DNA of 47,012 nucleotides from Priestia endophytica DSM 13796 (GCF_900115845.1 NZ_FOXX01000022.1:1-47012), one strand, 5' to 3'; positions 35,681 to 45,880 are shown, numbered from the stretch's first letter. The notes: generated by a model not told the origin, from the letters alone. Translations and numbers: made by a program.

Positions 35681-35896
35681 ATGAGTAGCAAACAGAGAGG
35701 AAAGTTAGGGAAATGGCTTGATAACAGAGGGATTAAGCAGGAATGGTTAGTGAAGGAGACCAATCTAGCTCGTAATACCATTAGTGATATCTGCAAAGGA
35801 AGAAGAACTCCTACAACTCCTACACTAAAGAAACTTATGAAAGCACTTAGAAAAGTGGATCGTAATGCTAAAGTGGATGACTTTTTTGATATTTAA
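35681..35896 (+). CDS. XRE/Cro-type regulator
   Basis: 71 residues from the ATG at 35681 (GGAG 8 bases upstream). Helix-turn-helix IKQEWLVKETNLARNTISDI, then CKGRRTPTTPTLKKLMKALR. It diverges from the FtsK operon and may repress it. Confidence 0.9.
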   Translation: MSSKQRGKLGKWLDNRGIKQEWLVKETNLARNTISDICKGRRTPTTPTLKKLMKALRKVDRNAKVDDFFDI

Positions 35897-36310
35897 CATG
35901 ACAAACTGGAATATTGTCGTGAAAAAGCGAATAGTTATATGTCATAAATATACTTAAGACCGCTTTATACACTAATGGATATTGGGCGGTCTTTGCTATG
36001 GGCATGACTATTTTTTAAGAAACCTATTTATATAGAGTAATAACACTTAGCTTATATGCTAACATCCTACCTTAAAGAGAACTAAAAGTACGGCAAAGAC
36101 GTTTGTGGAAGATGTGAGAAATACTCCAGCAAAATTAATTGCTCAAAGAAGATAATTAGAAAAAGGAAGAATAATGTGGAAAAGATATCAATTTTTCATT
36201 TTACCTCTAAAAGCAATCGAGAATTTTTCTAATGATCTAGGTCATACTAAAAAGAAAAGAGTGATGGATAGATTGTAAATAACATTTCTAGCAAAATACA
36301 GGAGGAAAAG
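35897..36310. other. Intergenic stretch with a terminator
   Basis: A hairpin at 35956-35995 (AAGACCGC/GCGGTCTT) ends the regulator gene. A short open stretch near 36085-36154 (TAKTFVEDVRNTPAKLIAQR) could be the tail of a lost gene; I cannot place it. Confidence 0.45.
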
Positions 36311-38035
36311 ATGAAGCAAACCATTGCAGACTTATTGATTGAATCATTATTACAAGCTGGGGTTAAAAGAATTTACGGTATCGTAGGGGATTCACTAAAT
36401 GCTGTTTTGGATTCTATAAGGCGTTCTGAAAAAATTGAATGGATTGGCGTTCGTCATGAAGAGGTGGCAGCCTTTGCTGCTGGTTCTGATTCTCTGCTCG
36501 GTGAAAGCATTGCCGTTTGTGCAGGAAGTAGTGGTCCTGGGAACCTTCATCTGATCAACGGATTATACGATTGTCATCGCAGCCGGATTCCTGTTCTAGC
36601 TATTGCTGCACATATCCCAAGTAACGAAATTGGAAGTGAATATTTTCAACAGACACATCCAGAGCAGCTTTTTAAGGAATGTAGTCATTTCAGTGAAATT
36701 ATAACAAGACCGGAACAGATGCCTCGTTTAGTAACAATTGCATTGCAGCATGCTATTTCTAAACAAGGGGTTTCAGTTCTCGTTCTCCCTGGTGACGTTG
36801 CGGCATTACCCGATGAAGAATCTGTTCCAGAACAGGTGATTCATGTGACCCAACCAGTCATTCGACCATCTGATACTGAACTAAAGAAGCTTGCTGAATA
36901 CCTTAATAATGGAAAGAAAATTACACTGTTATGTGGAGCTGGTTGTGAAGGTGCACATGAACAGTTGATGCAGCTGTGTGATAAACTAAAGTCTCCTATG
37001 GTTATTGCCCTTAGGGGGAAAGAATACCTTGAGTACGATAATCCTTACTCCGTTGGATTGACTGGTCTCATCGGTTATTCATCAGGATTTCATGCTATGA
37101 TGGACTGCGATGTATTGCTAATGCTTGGTACTGACTTTCCGTACAGACAATTTTTCCCTAAGAAAGCTGCTATTCTTCAGGTAGATATTCGGCCCGAGCA
37201 TCTTGGACGCCGAGCTGCTTTAACCTTAGGTCTTTGTGGTGATGTTAAGTATACAGTTGAAGCATTACTTCCTTATCTAACTGAGCAGCATGACTCCCAT
37301 CATCTAGATAAATTCGTATCACATTATCAAGACGTTCGTAAGGACCTTGATAAACTGGCAATTGGAAAACCAGGACACACACCAATCCACCCTCAATACC
37401 TCACAAAAATTGTAAGTGACCTTGCTGATGAGGATGCTGTATTTACATGTGATGTTGGAACGCCGACTCTATGGGCTGCCCGTTACCTTGAAATGAATGG
37501 GAAAAGGAGGCTACTGGGTTCATTCAACCATGGAACAATGGCAAATGCGATGCCGCAAGCTATTGGAGCACAATGTGCAAGTCTAGAAAGACAAGTGATT
37601 GCTCTATCAGGTGATGGTGGTCTCTCCATGTTAATGGGAGACTTGTTGACACTGCGTCAACACAAATTACCGGTTAAGATTATTGTATTTAATAATAGCT
37701 CTTTAAGTTTTGTTGAACTTGAAATGAAAGCTGCTGGTTATTTGGAGACTGGAACTGGGTTAGAAAACCCTAATTTAGCATCTGTAGCACAAGCTATGGG
37801 AATTGAAGGAATCCGTGTAGAGGATCCAGCTGATCTTGAAGATTCCATAAGACAAGCATTTCAACATAAGGGACCAGTTCTATTAGATGTTCTTGTAAAC
37901 CGTCAGGAGTTGGCCCTTCCTCCTAAAATTAAATTTGAGCAAGCTAATGGATTTACACTGTGGATGCTTAAAGCAGTTCTTAATGGCAACGGCAATAAGC
38001 TGGTGGAACTTGCCAAAACTAATTTATTCCGGTAG
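36311..38035 (+). CDS. poxB: Pyruvate oxidase / pyruvate:quinone oxidoreductase
   Basis: 574 residues, the length of E. coli PoxB (572), and alike from the start (MKQTIADLLIESLLQAGVKR, RHEEVAAFAAGSDS with the catalytic Glu, CAGSSGPGNLHLINGLYDCH, SNEIGSEYFQQTHPEQLFKE). The ThDP-binding motif is SGDGGLSMLMGDLLTLRQ to IVFNN. The enzyme turns pyruvate into acetate and CO2, passing electrons through FAD to quinone at the membrane, or to oxygen in related oxidases. AGGAGG precedes the ATG. It stands alone and may help overflow or stationary-phase metabolism. Confidence 0.92.
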   Translation: MKQTIADLLIESLLQAGVKRIYGIVGDSLNAVLDSIRRSEKIEWIGVRHEEVAAFAAGSDSLLGESIAVCAGSSGPGNLHLINGLYDCHRSRIPVLAIAAHIPSNEIGSEYFQQTHPEQLFKECSHFSEIITRPEQMPRLVTIALQHAISKQGVSVLVLPGDVAALPDEESVPEQVIHVTQPVIRPSDTELKKLAEYLNNGKKITLLCGAGCEGAHEQLMQLCDKLKSPMVIALRGKEYLEYDNPYSVGLTGLIGYSSGFHAMMDCDVLLMLGTDFPYRQFFPKKAAILQVDIRPEHLGRRAALTLGLCGDVKYTVEALLPYLTEQHDSHHLDKFVSHYQDVRKDLDKLAIGKPGHTPIHPQYLTKIVSDLADEDAVFTCDVGTPTLWAARYLEMNGKRRLLGSFNHGTMANAMPQAIGAQCASLERQVIALSGDGGLSMLMGDLLTLRQHKLPVKIIVFNNSSLSFVELEMKAAGYLETGTGLENPNLASVAQAMGIEGIRVEDPADLEDSIRQAFQHKGPVLLDVLVNRQELALPPKIKFEQANGFTLWMLKAVLNGNGNKLVELAKTNLFR

Positions 38036-38108
38036 ATGTTTCCTATTCCAAGAAGAAGGGCATTGGTTCATCTCTAACGCTAGTTGAACGATTAACAAAG
38101 CTTTAAAT

Positions 38109-38163
38109 AAAAAAGACCCGTTAAAAAGTCTCTAATTTTACTAGAGTTTTTAACGGGTCTCTT
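38109..38163. terminator. Shared terminator of poxB and ilvD
   Basis: Long stem AGACCCGTTAAAAA...TTTTTAACGGGTCT between the convergent genes. Confidence 0.85.
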
Positions 38164-38174
38164 AATGGATTAAT

Positions 38175-39851
38175 TTAGATTTTCATAATACCACCAGTGC
38201 TAGCAGATGTAACAAGCTTAGAGTAACGAGCTAAATAGCCTGTTTTAACTTTTGGTTCAAAGCCTTTCCAGTTTGCTTTTCGTTGCTCCCATTCTTCCTC
38301 AGGAACTTGAACATCCATTGTACGCTTTTCAATGTCAATGACAATATGGTCACCGTTTTGAACAAATGCAAGTGGTCCGCCTTCTGCTGCTTCTGGTGAA
38401 GCGTGGCCGATAGATAGACCACGGGAAGCACCTGAAAAACGTCCGTCTGTTACAAGGGCCACTTTTGCTCCTAAGCCCATACCCATAATTTGAGAAGTAG
38501 GTGCTAACATTTCCGGCATACCCGGTCCGCCTTTTGGACCCTCATAACGAATGATAACCACATGTCCTTCTTTGACTTGTCCCCCGGCAATACCTGCTAA
38601 AGCTTCATCTTGGGAGTCAAAGACAATCGCTGGTCCCTCATGGGAAGTAATTCCGCCTTGGACACCACCTGTTTTGATAATTGCGCCATCTGGAGCAAGG
38701 TTACCAAATAACACCGCAAGTCCACCCTTTTCTGAGAACGGATTATCAATTGAATGAATAACATTGTTATCTTTCACATCACAACCAGCGATGTTTTCCC
38801 CAAGTGTTTTTCCTGTTACTGTCATAACGTCAAGGTGAAGTGTACCTTCTTTTTTGGATAATTCATTTAATGCAGCAGATACTCCACCTGCTTCATGCAA
38901 ATCTTCAATATGAACGTCTGATGCTGGCGCAAGTTTTGAAAGATGCGGCACACGCGCTGCTACTTCATTGATTCGTTCAAGCGGATAATCTATACCTGCT
39001 TCGTTTGCAAGGGCAAGCGTATGTAAAACCGTATTCGTTGATCCACCAAGTGCCATATCAAGGGCAAATGCGTTATCAATTGCTTTCTCTGTCACAATAT
39101 CACGCGGCTTTAAATCTAAATCAATTAAATTCATTAACTGAGTAGCTGAGCGTTTAACAAATTCTTTACGCTCTGGTGCTACTGCTAAAATCGTTCCGTT
39201 TCCTGGTAAAGCTAGTCCAAGTGCCTCTGCCAAGCAGTTCATAGAGTTAGCAGTGAACATTCCAGAACAAGAGCCACATGTTGGGCAGCCAAACTGCTCA
39301 AGCTCTAGAAGACCTTTTTCATCAAGGTTCCCTGACTGATAAGCACCCACTCCTTCAAATACGGAAGAAAGGGAAATTTTCCGGCCATCACTTGTACGAC
39401 CGGCTGCCATTGGACCACCACTAACAAAAACCGTCGGAATATTTAAGCGCATAGCAGCCATCATCATACCCGGTGTGATTTTGTCACAGTTTGGAATACA
39501 GACCATGCCATCAAACCAGTGTGCTGATACAACCGTTTCTACGGAATCCGCGATAATTTCACGACTTGGTAGTGAGTAGCGCATCCCAATATGTCCCATT
39601 GCAATACCATCATCTACACCGATTGTGTTCATTTCAAAGGGAACACCACCAGCTTCACGAATTGCTTCTTTAACAATTTTCCCAAACTCTTGTAAATGTA
39701 CATGTCCAGGAACAATATCAATATATGAATTGACAACAGCAATGAACGGTTTGTTAAAATCCTCTTCTTTTACGCCAGCAGCGCGAAGCAAGCTTCTATG
39801 CGGTGCTCGGTCAAATCCTTTTTTAATCATATTACTGCGTAGTTCTGCCAA
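38175..39851 (-). CDS. ilvD: Dihydroxy-acid dehydratase
   Basis: 558 residues, exactly the length of B. subtilis IlvD, and alike throughout. I take the TTG at 39851 as start ([26 protein letters not shown] 7 bases before); the ATG at 39866 overlaps the ribosome site. Iron-sulphur cysteines are in [13 protein letters not shown] and [13 protein letters not shown]. It makes 2-ketoisovalerate or 2-keto-3-methylvalerate for valine, isoleucine and pantothenate synthesis. No other ilv or leu gene is near and I see no T-box leader, so this is an isolated copy. Confidence 0.96.
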   Translation of the reverse strand: MAELRSNMIKKGFDRAPHRSLLRAAGVKEEDFNKPFIAVVNSYIDIVPGHVHLQEFGKIVKEAIREAGGVPFEMNTIGVDDGIAMGHIGMRYSLPSREIIADSVETVVSAHWFDGMVCIPNCDKITPGMMMAAMRLNIPTVFVSGGPMAAGRTSDGRKISLSSVFEGVGAYQSGNLDEKGLLELEQFGCPTCGSCSGMFTANSMNCLAEALGLALPGNGTILAVAPERKEFVKRSATQLMNLIDLDLKPRDIVTEKAIDNAFALDMALGGSTNTVLHTLALANEAGIDYPLERINEVAARVPHLSKLAPASDVHIEDLHEAGGVSAALNELSKKEGTLHLDVMTVTGKTLGENIAGCDVKDNNVIHSIDNPFSEKGGLAVLFGNLAPDGAIIKTGGVQGGITSHEGPAIVFDSQDEALAGIAGGQVKEGHVVIIRYEGPKGGPGMPEMLAPTSQIMGMGLGAKVALVTDGRFSGASRGLSIGHASPEAAEGGPLAFVQNGDHIVIDIEKRTMDVQVPEEEWEQRKANWKGFEPKVKTGYLARYSKLVTSASTGGIMKI

Positions 39852-40136
39852 AATAAATCCCTCCATCTAAGTCTCACTATGATGATTATAAATTTAAACT
39901 TTTCAATATTGTAACACTATTCTTAATATAATTGTATCCTTAATGATACTGTTATGTAATTTATAATTTGCGTTTAAATAGATATTACGATTCCGATAGA
40001 TTAAAAATACTACGGAAATAAGCCTATATAAGTCAGTTTATGGATTTCTTAAGATATAGTTATTGACAATCTGTGTATGTTCGAAAGGAATGCAGTTAGA
40101 TTTTAAAACCCGTGCGTAAAAGTATAACTATGTGAA
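39852..40136. other. Upstream region of ilvD
   Basis: AT-rich. I looked for a T-box or other leader and saw none. From 40110 a CGTAAAAGTATAACTATGTG motif precedes the hairpin, as at 42400 and 45090. Confidence 0.35.
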
Positions 40137-40182
40137 AAGAAAAAGCACAAACTCGTTGGCAATTAACAGATTTGTGCTTTTT
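40137..40182. terminator. Hairpin beside dif-like site 9
   Basis: Stem AAAAAGCACAAA.../...TTTGTGCTTTTT; same family as those at 3683 and 9199. Confidence 0.7.
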
Positions 40183-40210
40183 TACTATCTCTAACCTGTT
40201 TTATATAAAC
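40183..40210 (+). other. dif-like site 9 (reverse orientation)
   Basis: Left arm ACTATCTCTAA, centre CCTGTT, right arm TTATATAAACT (10 of 11 to the XerD-side arm). First site with XerD-side arm on the right. Confidence 0.6.
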
Positions 40211-40517
40211 TAATTTAATTCATGATCATTTTGCAAAAGTTATAATTTATTGAAAGTAAATCATTAGTTTTTGAATCTTATATGTAATATCAAAAACTTA
40301 TTTATTTAAAAATAAATATGCGATAAAGATATTTCCGTAATCTAAAACATTTTCAAAAACCCTCATTTTTCTACATTTTAGAATTTAGGTATCATTTACT
40401 CATTCACTTGTACCACGTTTTAAATAGAAAACTGTTGGGTACATATTATACATAACGAAGGTGGAATTAAATGTAAGTAGAAGTTTGCGTTTAATTAAAT
40501 TTTAAGGGGATGGAAAA
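40211..40517. other. Upstream region of the YsnF-like gene
   Basis: AT-rich, no gene. A GTTTTAAATAGAAAACTGTTGGGTA stretch near 40414-40440 may hold a stress promoter, but I could not match a sigma B consensus with confidence. Confidence 0.3.
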
Positions 40518-41612
40518 ATGGGCATAAGAAAACGAGTTGTAGGAACTTTTTATTCGGAGCAAGAAGCGATACATGCAATTAAGGGGTTAAAACGTCAGGG
40601 GTATCGTGAGACAGATATAATAGTAGTAGCAAAGGATAGAAGTAATACTCTGCGGTTAGGAGCCGAGACTGATGTAATGATAGAGGCCGGCACACCAGCT
40701 ATAAGTTCGTTGGCAGGTGTCATGATGGACAGCTTTCTTACCATGATGACAGGTGGAATGACTACTACTACACAAGCTGGTAGTCTAACTTCAAAACTTG
40801 TTAGACTGGGCATTCAAGGTTTTACTGCGAAACAGTGTGAAACGGATGTAAATCAAGGGAAAATCCTTGTCCTAATTGATGTGGATGAAACTCAAACAAT
40901 TCCTTTATATACTACGGTTAGAGAGGCTCCATATGAGACAGAGGAGCATAAGGCAGTGCAACTTCGCGAAGAACAACTCGATGTAAGGAAAGAACTTATT
41001 CAGACTGGGGGAGTACAACTTCGTAAGGAAATTGTAGAAGAAGAACGAACTATCCAGGTCCCGGTTGTCCGTGAGGAAGCCTATGTAGAACGTCGCCCAG
41101 TCATAGACGGTCAGTATGATGGCAGCCCATTAACAGAGAATGAGATCATTCGTATTCCTATTATGGAGGAACGAATTGAAGTAACCAAGAGACCTGTAGT
41201 TGTGGAAGAAGTGATCATCGGCAAGCGTAAAATTCAAGAGATTAAAGAGATGAAGGATACTATCAGAAAGGAAGAAGCACGAGTTGAACAATCAGAACCT
41301 CCCGCGGTTCCCAAACTTGCTGATTCTGAAATCTATAAAAACATGGCTAATTCCGTAGACCAAAGTCATCAAGAAGTTGCTGCTGCACTTGCTCCTAAGG
41401 CTCCAAGAGAGGAAAAGGTTACACTTTCAACCAACAACAAGAAACGAGAAGCCCAACTTAAAGTGAAAACTTCCCCTGTTATCGAAGAGCTTGAAGAGGT
41501 TGCAGACTCAGTAAACAATCAGAAACCAGAAAGTCAAGTTAAAGATAAAGATATTACTACTTCTGAGAAAGAGAAAAATAATGAGAATTCAACAAACAAG
41601 AAAAAGAAATAA
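40518..41612 (+). CDS. YsnF/AvaK-domain general stress protein
   Basis: 364 residues. Residues 1-125 form a YflT/GS17M-type domain (VVGTFYSEQEAIHAIKGLKR, GYRETDIIVVAKD). Residues 145-260 form the DUF2382/YsnF domain of repeated beta motifs (VQLREEQLDVRKELIQTGGV, IRIPIMEERIEVTKRPVVVE). The last 90 residues are charged and Lys-rich. Proteins of this kind accumulate under salt or desiccation stress. AAGGGGA precedes the ATG. Confidence 0.88.
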   Translation: MGIRKRVVGTFYSEQEAIHAIKGLKRQGYRETDIIVVAKDRSNTLRLGAETDVMIEAGTPAISSLAGVMMDSFLTMMTGGMTTTTQAGSLTSKLVRLGIQGFTAKQCETDVNQGKILVLIDVDETQTIPLYTTVREAPYETEEHKAVQLREEQLDVRKELIQTGGVQLRKEIVEEERTIQVPVVREEAYVERRPVIDGQYDGSPLTENEIIRIPIMEERIEVTKRPVVVEEVIIGKRKIQEIKEMKDTIRKEEARVEQSEPPAVPKLADSEIYKNMANSVDQSHQEVAAALAPKAPREEKVTLSTNNKKREAQLKVKTSPVIEELEEVADSVNNQKPESQVKDKDITTSEKEKNNENSTNKKKK

Positions 41613-41667
41613 GTAAAGCTCCTCTACAGTTATAATAAAGGGAATAGTTGAGAAGGTTTAAGGAAGG

Positions 41668-41698
41668 GCTGCCCAGCTTTGTTGGCAGCTTTTTTTTG
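41668..41698 (+). terminator. Terminator of the YsnF-like gene
   Basis: Stem GCTGCC/GGCAGC followed by eight T. Confidence 0.85.
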
Positions 41699-41793
41699 TT
41701 TTTCTTCACCATTCAAATCGTAAGCCTCATTTGTTCAACAAATAAAAAACCTCGATTTTCACTACAGAACTTAGCTAAAGAAGGTGATTATTA

Positions 41794-42259
41794 ATGAAAC
41801 GTTATGTAGCTAATTTCTTATATTGTGAGGGATTTTTAAATTTTCAGTAAGCTTCCATGTGCGGATCACACGAGAGCATGGGCTGTTCCAGCTCATGTCC
41901 AATTCCCTGCTAAACAGGCAGTTGATAGGAATCCATCAACAAGATAGAATTCACTTGCTCTTTCTGCAAAGATTCATTTGACATTTGAAGATGGACCAGA
42001 AATTATCGATCCTATTAAAATTTGGGCATTTACTAGCTGACCTGGAACGCAATGGTATACGATTTATGGTTTATCTGCTGTCCCGGGTCGATAGGAATTA
42101 ATTTGTACATCAACACAACGTAATGTATCGGCAGGGACTAGAGTGGAAATTCCACCACTTACGCTTATAGGAGACAGAAGCTATAAAGAACTTAAAATTT
42201 ATATTAATAGCCAAGCAACAGAAGTTGCAATAACAGAAATTTATCTTGTAGAGAATTAG
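41794..42259 (+). pseudogene. Unrecognised gene decayed by a shift and three stops
   Basis: MKRYVANFLYCEGFLNF starts after GAAGGTGAT. A shift near 41843 leads to SKLPCADHTRAWAVPAHVQF, then stops (TAG, TGA, TAG) interrupt an otherwise protein-like frame: LALSAKIHLTFEDGPEIIDP, GTQWYTIYGLSAVPG, VSAGTRVEIPPLTLIGDRSY, KELKIYINSQATEVAITEIY. The intact protein would be about 150 residues, mostly beta. The stops fit single C-to-T changes. Family unknown. Confidence 0.7.
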
Positions 42260-42423
42260 AGATTAAATTACATTTATATATGCGTTTTTAATTTCAAGAA
42301 TTGAATATTTTAACAATCAGTTATTTAAGGATATGAATTGATTACTGTACAAGAGAACTTTTCTATTTTTACAATACGCATGTTAAAAAAGACCAGTCCG
42401 TAAAAGTATATATAAATGAAAAT

Positions 42424-42467
42424 AAAAAACGCAAACTCCTTGTTATCGAACGAGTTTGCGTCTTTTT
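42424..42467. terminator. Hairpin beside dif-like site 10
   Basis: Stem ACGCAAACTC/GAGTTTGCGT with T-tract. Confidence 0.75.
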
Positions 42468-42495
42468 ACTTCCTCGAACAAAAATTATGTTAACT
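42468..42495 (+). other. dif-like site 10, best match
   Basis: Left arm ACTTCCTCGAA (10 of 11 to the B. subtilis XerC-side arm), centre CAAAAA, right arm TTATGTTAACT (10 of 11 to the XerD-side arm). It is the closest in the window to a working dif. Confidence 0.75.
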
Positions 42496-42581
42496 AATAA
42501 TGTATATTTCATACAATCTGTTTATTATCAAATATAGGGAATTTTGATATTATGCATCTATTACAAAGAGTAGGTGATTAA

Positions 42582-43085
42582 ATGGGACCTATAGTAGTAA
42601 TTGATAAGATGAAATCAAGTGATTGGGAGCAAGTACGTCAAATTTATCTCGAGGGAATTGAGACTGGAAATGCTACATTTCAAACAGAGGCACCTTCTTG
42701 GGAATCATGGGATCAAGATCATTTATCAGAATGCCGAATTGTAGCAAGGGCAGAAGGACAAATTCTAGGATGGGCAGCTTTAACACCTACTTCAGGTCGG
42801 CGTGTTTATGCTGGGGTGGCAGAAGTAAGCGTCTATGTTGGAAAAAGTAATATAGGAAAAGGTATTGGAAGCAAACTTATGAAAGATTTAATTGAGTTAA
42901 GTGAGGAAAAAGGGTATTGGTTACTACAATCAGGTATCTTTCCAGAAAATAAAACAAGTCTTAAATTACATAATAAGTTTGGATTCCGTGAAGTAGGCAG
43001 ACGAGAACGCATTGGAAAAATGAATAACATATGGCGTGACGTTATATTAGTGGAACGAAGAAGCAGTGTGGTTGGAGTAGATTAG
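42582..43085 (+). CDS. GNAT acetyltransferase, phosphinothricin-acetyltransferase-like
   Basis: 167 residues. IYLEGIETGNATFQTEAPSW is the start typical of the Pat/YwnH branch, VAEVSVYVGKSNIGKGIGSK the acetyl-CoA loop, and LHNKFGFREVGRRERIGKMN the C-terminal signature. Such enzymes acetylate glutamate-like herbicides or methionine sulfoximine/sulfone; the natural substrate here is unknown. AGGTGAT precedes the ATG. Confidence 0.9.
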   Translation: MGPIVVIDKMKSSDWEQVRQIYLEGIETGNATFQTEAPSWESWDQDHLSECRIVARAEGQILGWAALTPTSGRRVYAGVAEVSVYVGKSNIGKGIGSKLMKDLIELSEEKGYWLLQSGIFPENKTSLKLHNKFGFREVGRRERIGKMNNIWRDVILVERRSSVVGVD

Positions 43086-43106
43086 CCCTTTAAGAGGGCT
43101 TTTTTA
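43084..43106 (+). terminator. Terminator of the GNAT gene
   Basis: Stem AGCCCT/AGGGCT with T-tract; the group II intron begins 25 bases further on. Confidence 0.85.
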
Positions 43107-43130
43107 TTTCTACCTATAATCAATATTATG

Positions 43131-43561
43131 GTGCGACAAGAAGTCGCTTTTATATAGTGTGGCTCACGCCACTAGTTTAGACGCAAAAACTATCCCTGTC
43201 CAAAACTGCGTGTCTGGCAACGGATTCGTGGGTTGCATGCGGAAATGCGGAAACAGAGAGCCAGTGCACGGCTCGGAACACTGCTAGGGGAAGATGAAGT
43301 ATGGTGAACGAAAGTGAAGGTTTGTAAGCTTCGTAATGATTAGCTCAAGATAGTGCGCAGGTTTGCTTGGGTATTGGCAAGAGGAAAAGTAGATTCATAA
43401 TGCTACTGTGCCGCGTCCCGCATCTTGCCCGGAGTAAAGAACCCACCTAACCTCGTCGTATCTATAAGATGCGAAACTTGGTAAGCCCTATGTCATCTGC
43501 GTAAGCAGTAGGATGACTGTAAAGTCAAACGATGTGACAGAGGGTAAAGGATACGAGAGAA
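43131..43561 (+). mobile_element. Group II intron, 5' domain only
   Basis: Starts with GTGCGACAAGAAGTCGC, the GUGYG-type 5' end of group II introns, followed by about 430 bases of hairpin-rich, non-coding and relatively GC-rich sequence, as in domain I. It stops at about 43561 where a LysE gene fragment begins, so the reverse-transcriptase frame and domains IV-VI are missing. An identical 5' end starts at 46932. The exact 3' break is estimated. Confidence 0.8.
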
Positions 43562-43951
43562 AGAGTATATTTAATATACATTGGAATCAAGTCTCTTCTT
43601 AAGAAGAGCAAAGGAATAGATTTAAAAAGAACTTCTGATGTACCTTTAAGAAAGCACTATATCCAAGGCGTTATAACAAATGTTGCTAACCCTAAAAATA
43701 TTCTGTTTTACTTATCATTCTTACCTCAATTTGCATCCACAAATGGTGAGAACGGATCATTAGCATTACTATTATTAGGTTCGACATTTGCTTTAATCGT
43801 GCTACTATGGTGCTCATTGGTAACATACTTTTCAACTTTGGCAACCAAAACGCTTAAAGACAACAAAACGTTCAATATCATTCTGGACAAAGTTTCAGGG
43901 ATTGTATTTATAGCTCTTGGGTTGAAATTATTAGTTACCAAACCTAATTGA
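43562..43951 (+). pseudogene. LysE/RhtB exporter, C-terminal fragment
   Basis: From about IYIGIKSLLKKSKG onward: IQGVITNVANPKNILFYLSF (the Asn-Pro motif), then membrane segments LALLLLGSTFALIVLLW and SGIVFIALGLKLLV. It is the last 120-130 residues of a 205-residue exporter, with no stops, but the first third is replaced by the intron remnant. It is probably silent. Confidence 0.85.
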
Positions 43952-44364
43952 GCTTTTAGAAAATGATATAGCTTGGCGATAATAAAATTATATTAGCTGC
44001 AGTCTCTAATAAGATAATAAAATGCTACTCCAGTCTTATTACCTTACTAGGTTATTTAAATTTCTTTATTTAGGTGCCCTATGGGCATCTTTTTATCTTT
44101 CTTTAACTATCATAGGATGGTTGAGATATTGTAATCATTGTTGGAACAGAGCAAGGAGATGTTCTCTTGACCGGTTATGTTAGTAAAAACTTGAAATAGA
44201 ACCTATTATTAATTAACTTAAATGATCTAATAAAAACAAGTTCCTCCATCAAGGGATCATCCTAATGTCAGTACATAAAAGATTTGATTCTAAAATTTAA
44301 TTATAAAGTTAAGGATAAACACAATGCTTGATTATGAAATTAAAAGAAATGAGGAGAATTCATC
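43952..44364. other. Gene-free stretch with one terminator
   Basis: A hairpin at 44072-44095 (GTGCCC/GGGCAT, T-tract). A short frame tail (VGTEQGDVLLTGYVSKNLK, near 44134-44199) could be a gene remnant. Nothing else seen. Confidence 0.4.
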
Positions 44365-44997
44365 TTGAATCGAAAAATTATTCATTTAGCCGTAGGAAAA
44401 CCAAAGGAATATACCTGGGGTAATAAAAAAGAGGTTTCTGCAATAGGAAAGTCATATGTAGAAGCTGTTGAGTTAAAAAAATCTGGTTTCATCGGTGATG
44501 ATGTTGCAAACCATAAGTTTCACGGTGGTGTTGATCGTGCAGTATGTTTATACCCATTCGAGCATTACTCCTATTGGGAAGAAATGTTCAATAAAAAACT
44601 CAATCCACCAGCTTTTGGAGAAAATATCACAGCAACAGGAATGTTAGAAGAACAGGTTTACATAGGAGATATATATAAAATAGACGATGCAGTTATTCAG
44701 GTAACACAAGGAAGGGGCCCTTGTGCTACTATTTCTAATTATAATGAAGAGAAATCTTTTTTAAAGAAAGTGGTTGAAACATCTCTAACAGGTTACTTTT
44801 TTAGGATGTTAAGAGAGGGGACCATTAAATTTAATTCAGAAATAGAGCTTGTGGAGAGAGATGAAAACGAGATATCTGTGTTTTTTGCTACAAAAGTTCT
44901 TTTTCATCAAAAAAAGGATAAAGCATCCATTGAAAAAATATTAAAAGTGGAAGCTCTTGCAGAGGACTGGAGAAAAAGGTTTTTAAAATTATTATAA
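44365..44997 (+). CDS. MOSC-domain protein (YiiM-like)
   Basis: 210 residues from a TTG with GAGGAG 8 bases upstream. MOSC motifs: GDDVANHKFHGGVDRAVCLY, FGENITATGM, YIGDIYKIDDAVIQVTQGRG, and the conserved Cys in GPCATIS. The C-terminal three-alpha extension (SIEKILKVEALAEDWRKRFL) is that of YiiM. YiiM-type proteins use molybdenum cofactor to reduce N-hydroxylated compounds. Confidence 0.92.
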   Translation: MNRKIIHLAVGKPKEYTWGNKKEVSAIGKSYVEAVELKKSGFIGDDVANHKFHGGVDRAVCLYPFEHYSYWEEMFNKKLNPPAFGENITATGMLEEQVYIGDIYKIDDAVIQVTQGRGPCATISNYNEEKSFLKKVVETSLTGYFFRMLREGTIKFNSEIELVERDENEISVFFATKVLFHQKKDKASIEKILKVEALAEDWRKRFLKLL

Positions 44998-45114
44998 AAC
45001 CTTATTGCAACACAATTCTTTTAAGAACCCTTGTCAAAACCCTGTCTTAGAATTATGGTTCCTAAGATAATCAAATAGAAGAGATAATGCATAGAAGTAT
45101 AAATAAGCGAAAAG

Positions 45115-45159
45115 AAAAAGCGTAAGCCTTTTGTCGTTCAATGGGTTTACGCTTTTTTA
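45115..45159. terminator. Hairpin beside dif-like site 11
   Basis: Stem AAAAAGCGTAAGCC.../...GGTTTACGCTTTTT. Confidence 0.7.
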
Positions 45160-45186
45160 CTTCTAATAAAGTATTTTATGTAAACT
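45159..45186 (+). other. dif-like site 11
   Basis: Left arm ACTTCTAATAA (8 of 11), centre AGTATT, right arm TTATGTAAACT (11 of 11 to the B. subtilis XerD-side arm). Confidence 0.7.
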
Positions 45187-45319
45187 GAAATTGTATATAT
45201 TATACCTAATATTAACCTAATACTCCTTCATTAAGGATAAAATATAACAAGGAATATATATCCATTCAATCCTACTTAAAAATATCTCTAAACACGATCT
45301 TTAAAAGGAGTAAGGCTAA

Positions 45320-45649
45320 ATGATAACTTTTATGCAAGTAATTTTAGCAGTTTTTATTTTAATAGGAGGATTTATAAAACTTTTTCGTATACCGTTTCAA
45401 GTTGAACACTGGCGGCAATATCAATATCCATTATGGTTCATGTCGGTAATTGGACTTATTGAGCTCATTGGAGCAATAGGAATGATTGCTGGTATTTGGA
45501 ATCAATACTTGGTTTTAGGATCCGGCATATTATTTATAATTCTCATGATAGGGGCCATACATGCTCATATATTTCGAGCCCATCAAAATATCATAACGGT
45601 TATTCCTGCAACAATCTGCTTGCTTTTATCTTTAGTGATAATTCTTTGA
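45320..45649 (+). CDS. DoxX-like membrane protein
   Basis: 109 residues with four membrane segments (VILAVFILIGGFIKLF, WFMSVIGLIELIGAIGMIAG, LVLGSGILFIILMIGAI, VIPATICLLLSLVIIL). The motif GFIKLFRIPFQVE...YPLWFM is that of the DoxX-like family. Function unknown. AAAAGGAG precedes the ATG. It is the only gene between dif-like sites 11 and 12. Confidence 0.82.
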   Translation: MITFMQVILAVFILIGGFIKLFRIPFQVEHWRQYQYPLWFMSVIGLIELIGAIGMIAGIWNQYLVLGSGILFIILMIGAIHAHIFRAHQNIITVIPATICLLLSLVIIL

Positions 45650-45733
45650 AACTTAGAGGGATTTTCCTAAATCTACTGCAATTATCTTTTGAAGAGTCTT
45701 AAATTTTACTGAATTTAAGGATTGATTTATGTA

Positions 45734-45761
45734 GGTTCCGTTAAGCAACATTACGTAAACT
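45734..45761 (+). other. dif-like site 12
   Basis: Left arm GGTTCCGTTAA (weak), centre GCAACA, right arm TTACGTAAACT (10 of 11 to the XerD-side arm). A hairpin at 45793-45820 follows. Confidence 0.5.
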
Positions 45762-45880
45762 TGAAGTCAATATTATATACAGATAAAAAATAAAGGCATC
45801 CTTCTTGATTAGGGATGCTTCTGTTTTGAGCTAGTATGTGACTTTGAACTTTTAATACAATGAATGGTAAGAATATAGAA

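Noticed and set aside
39852-40136. T-box or other amino-acid leader upstream of ilvD
   Set aside because: No T-box sequence or terminator/antiterminator pair could be seen in the upstream region.
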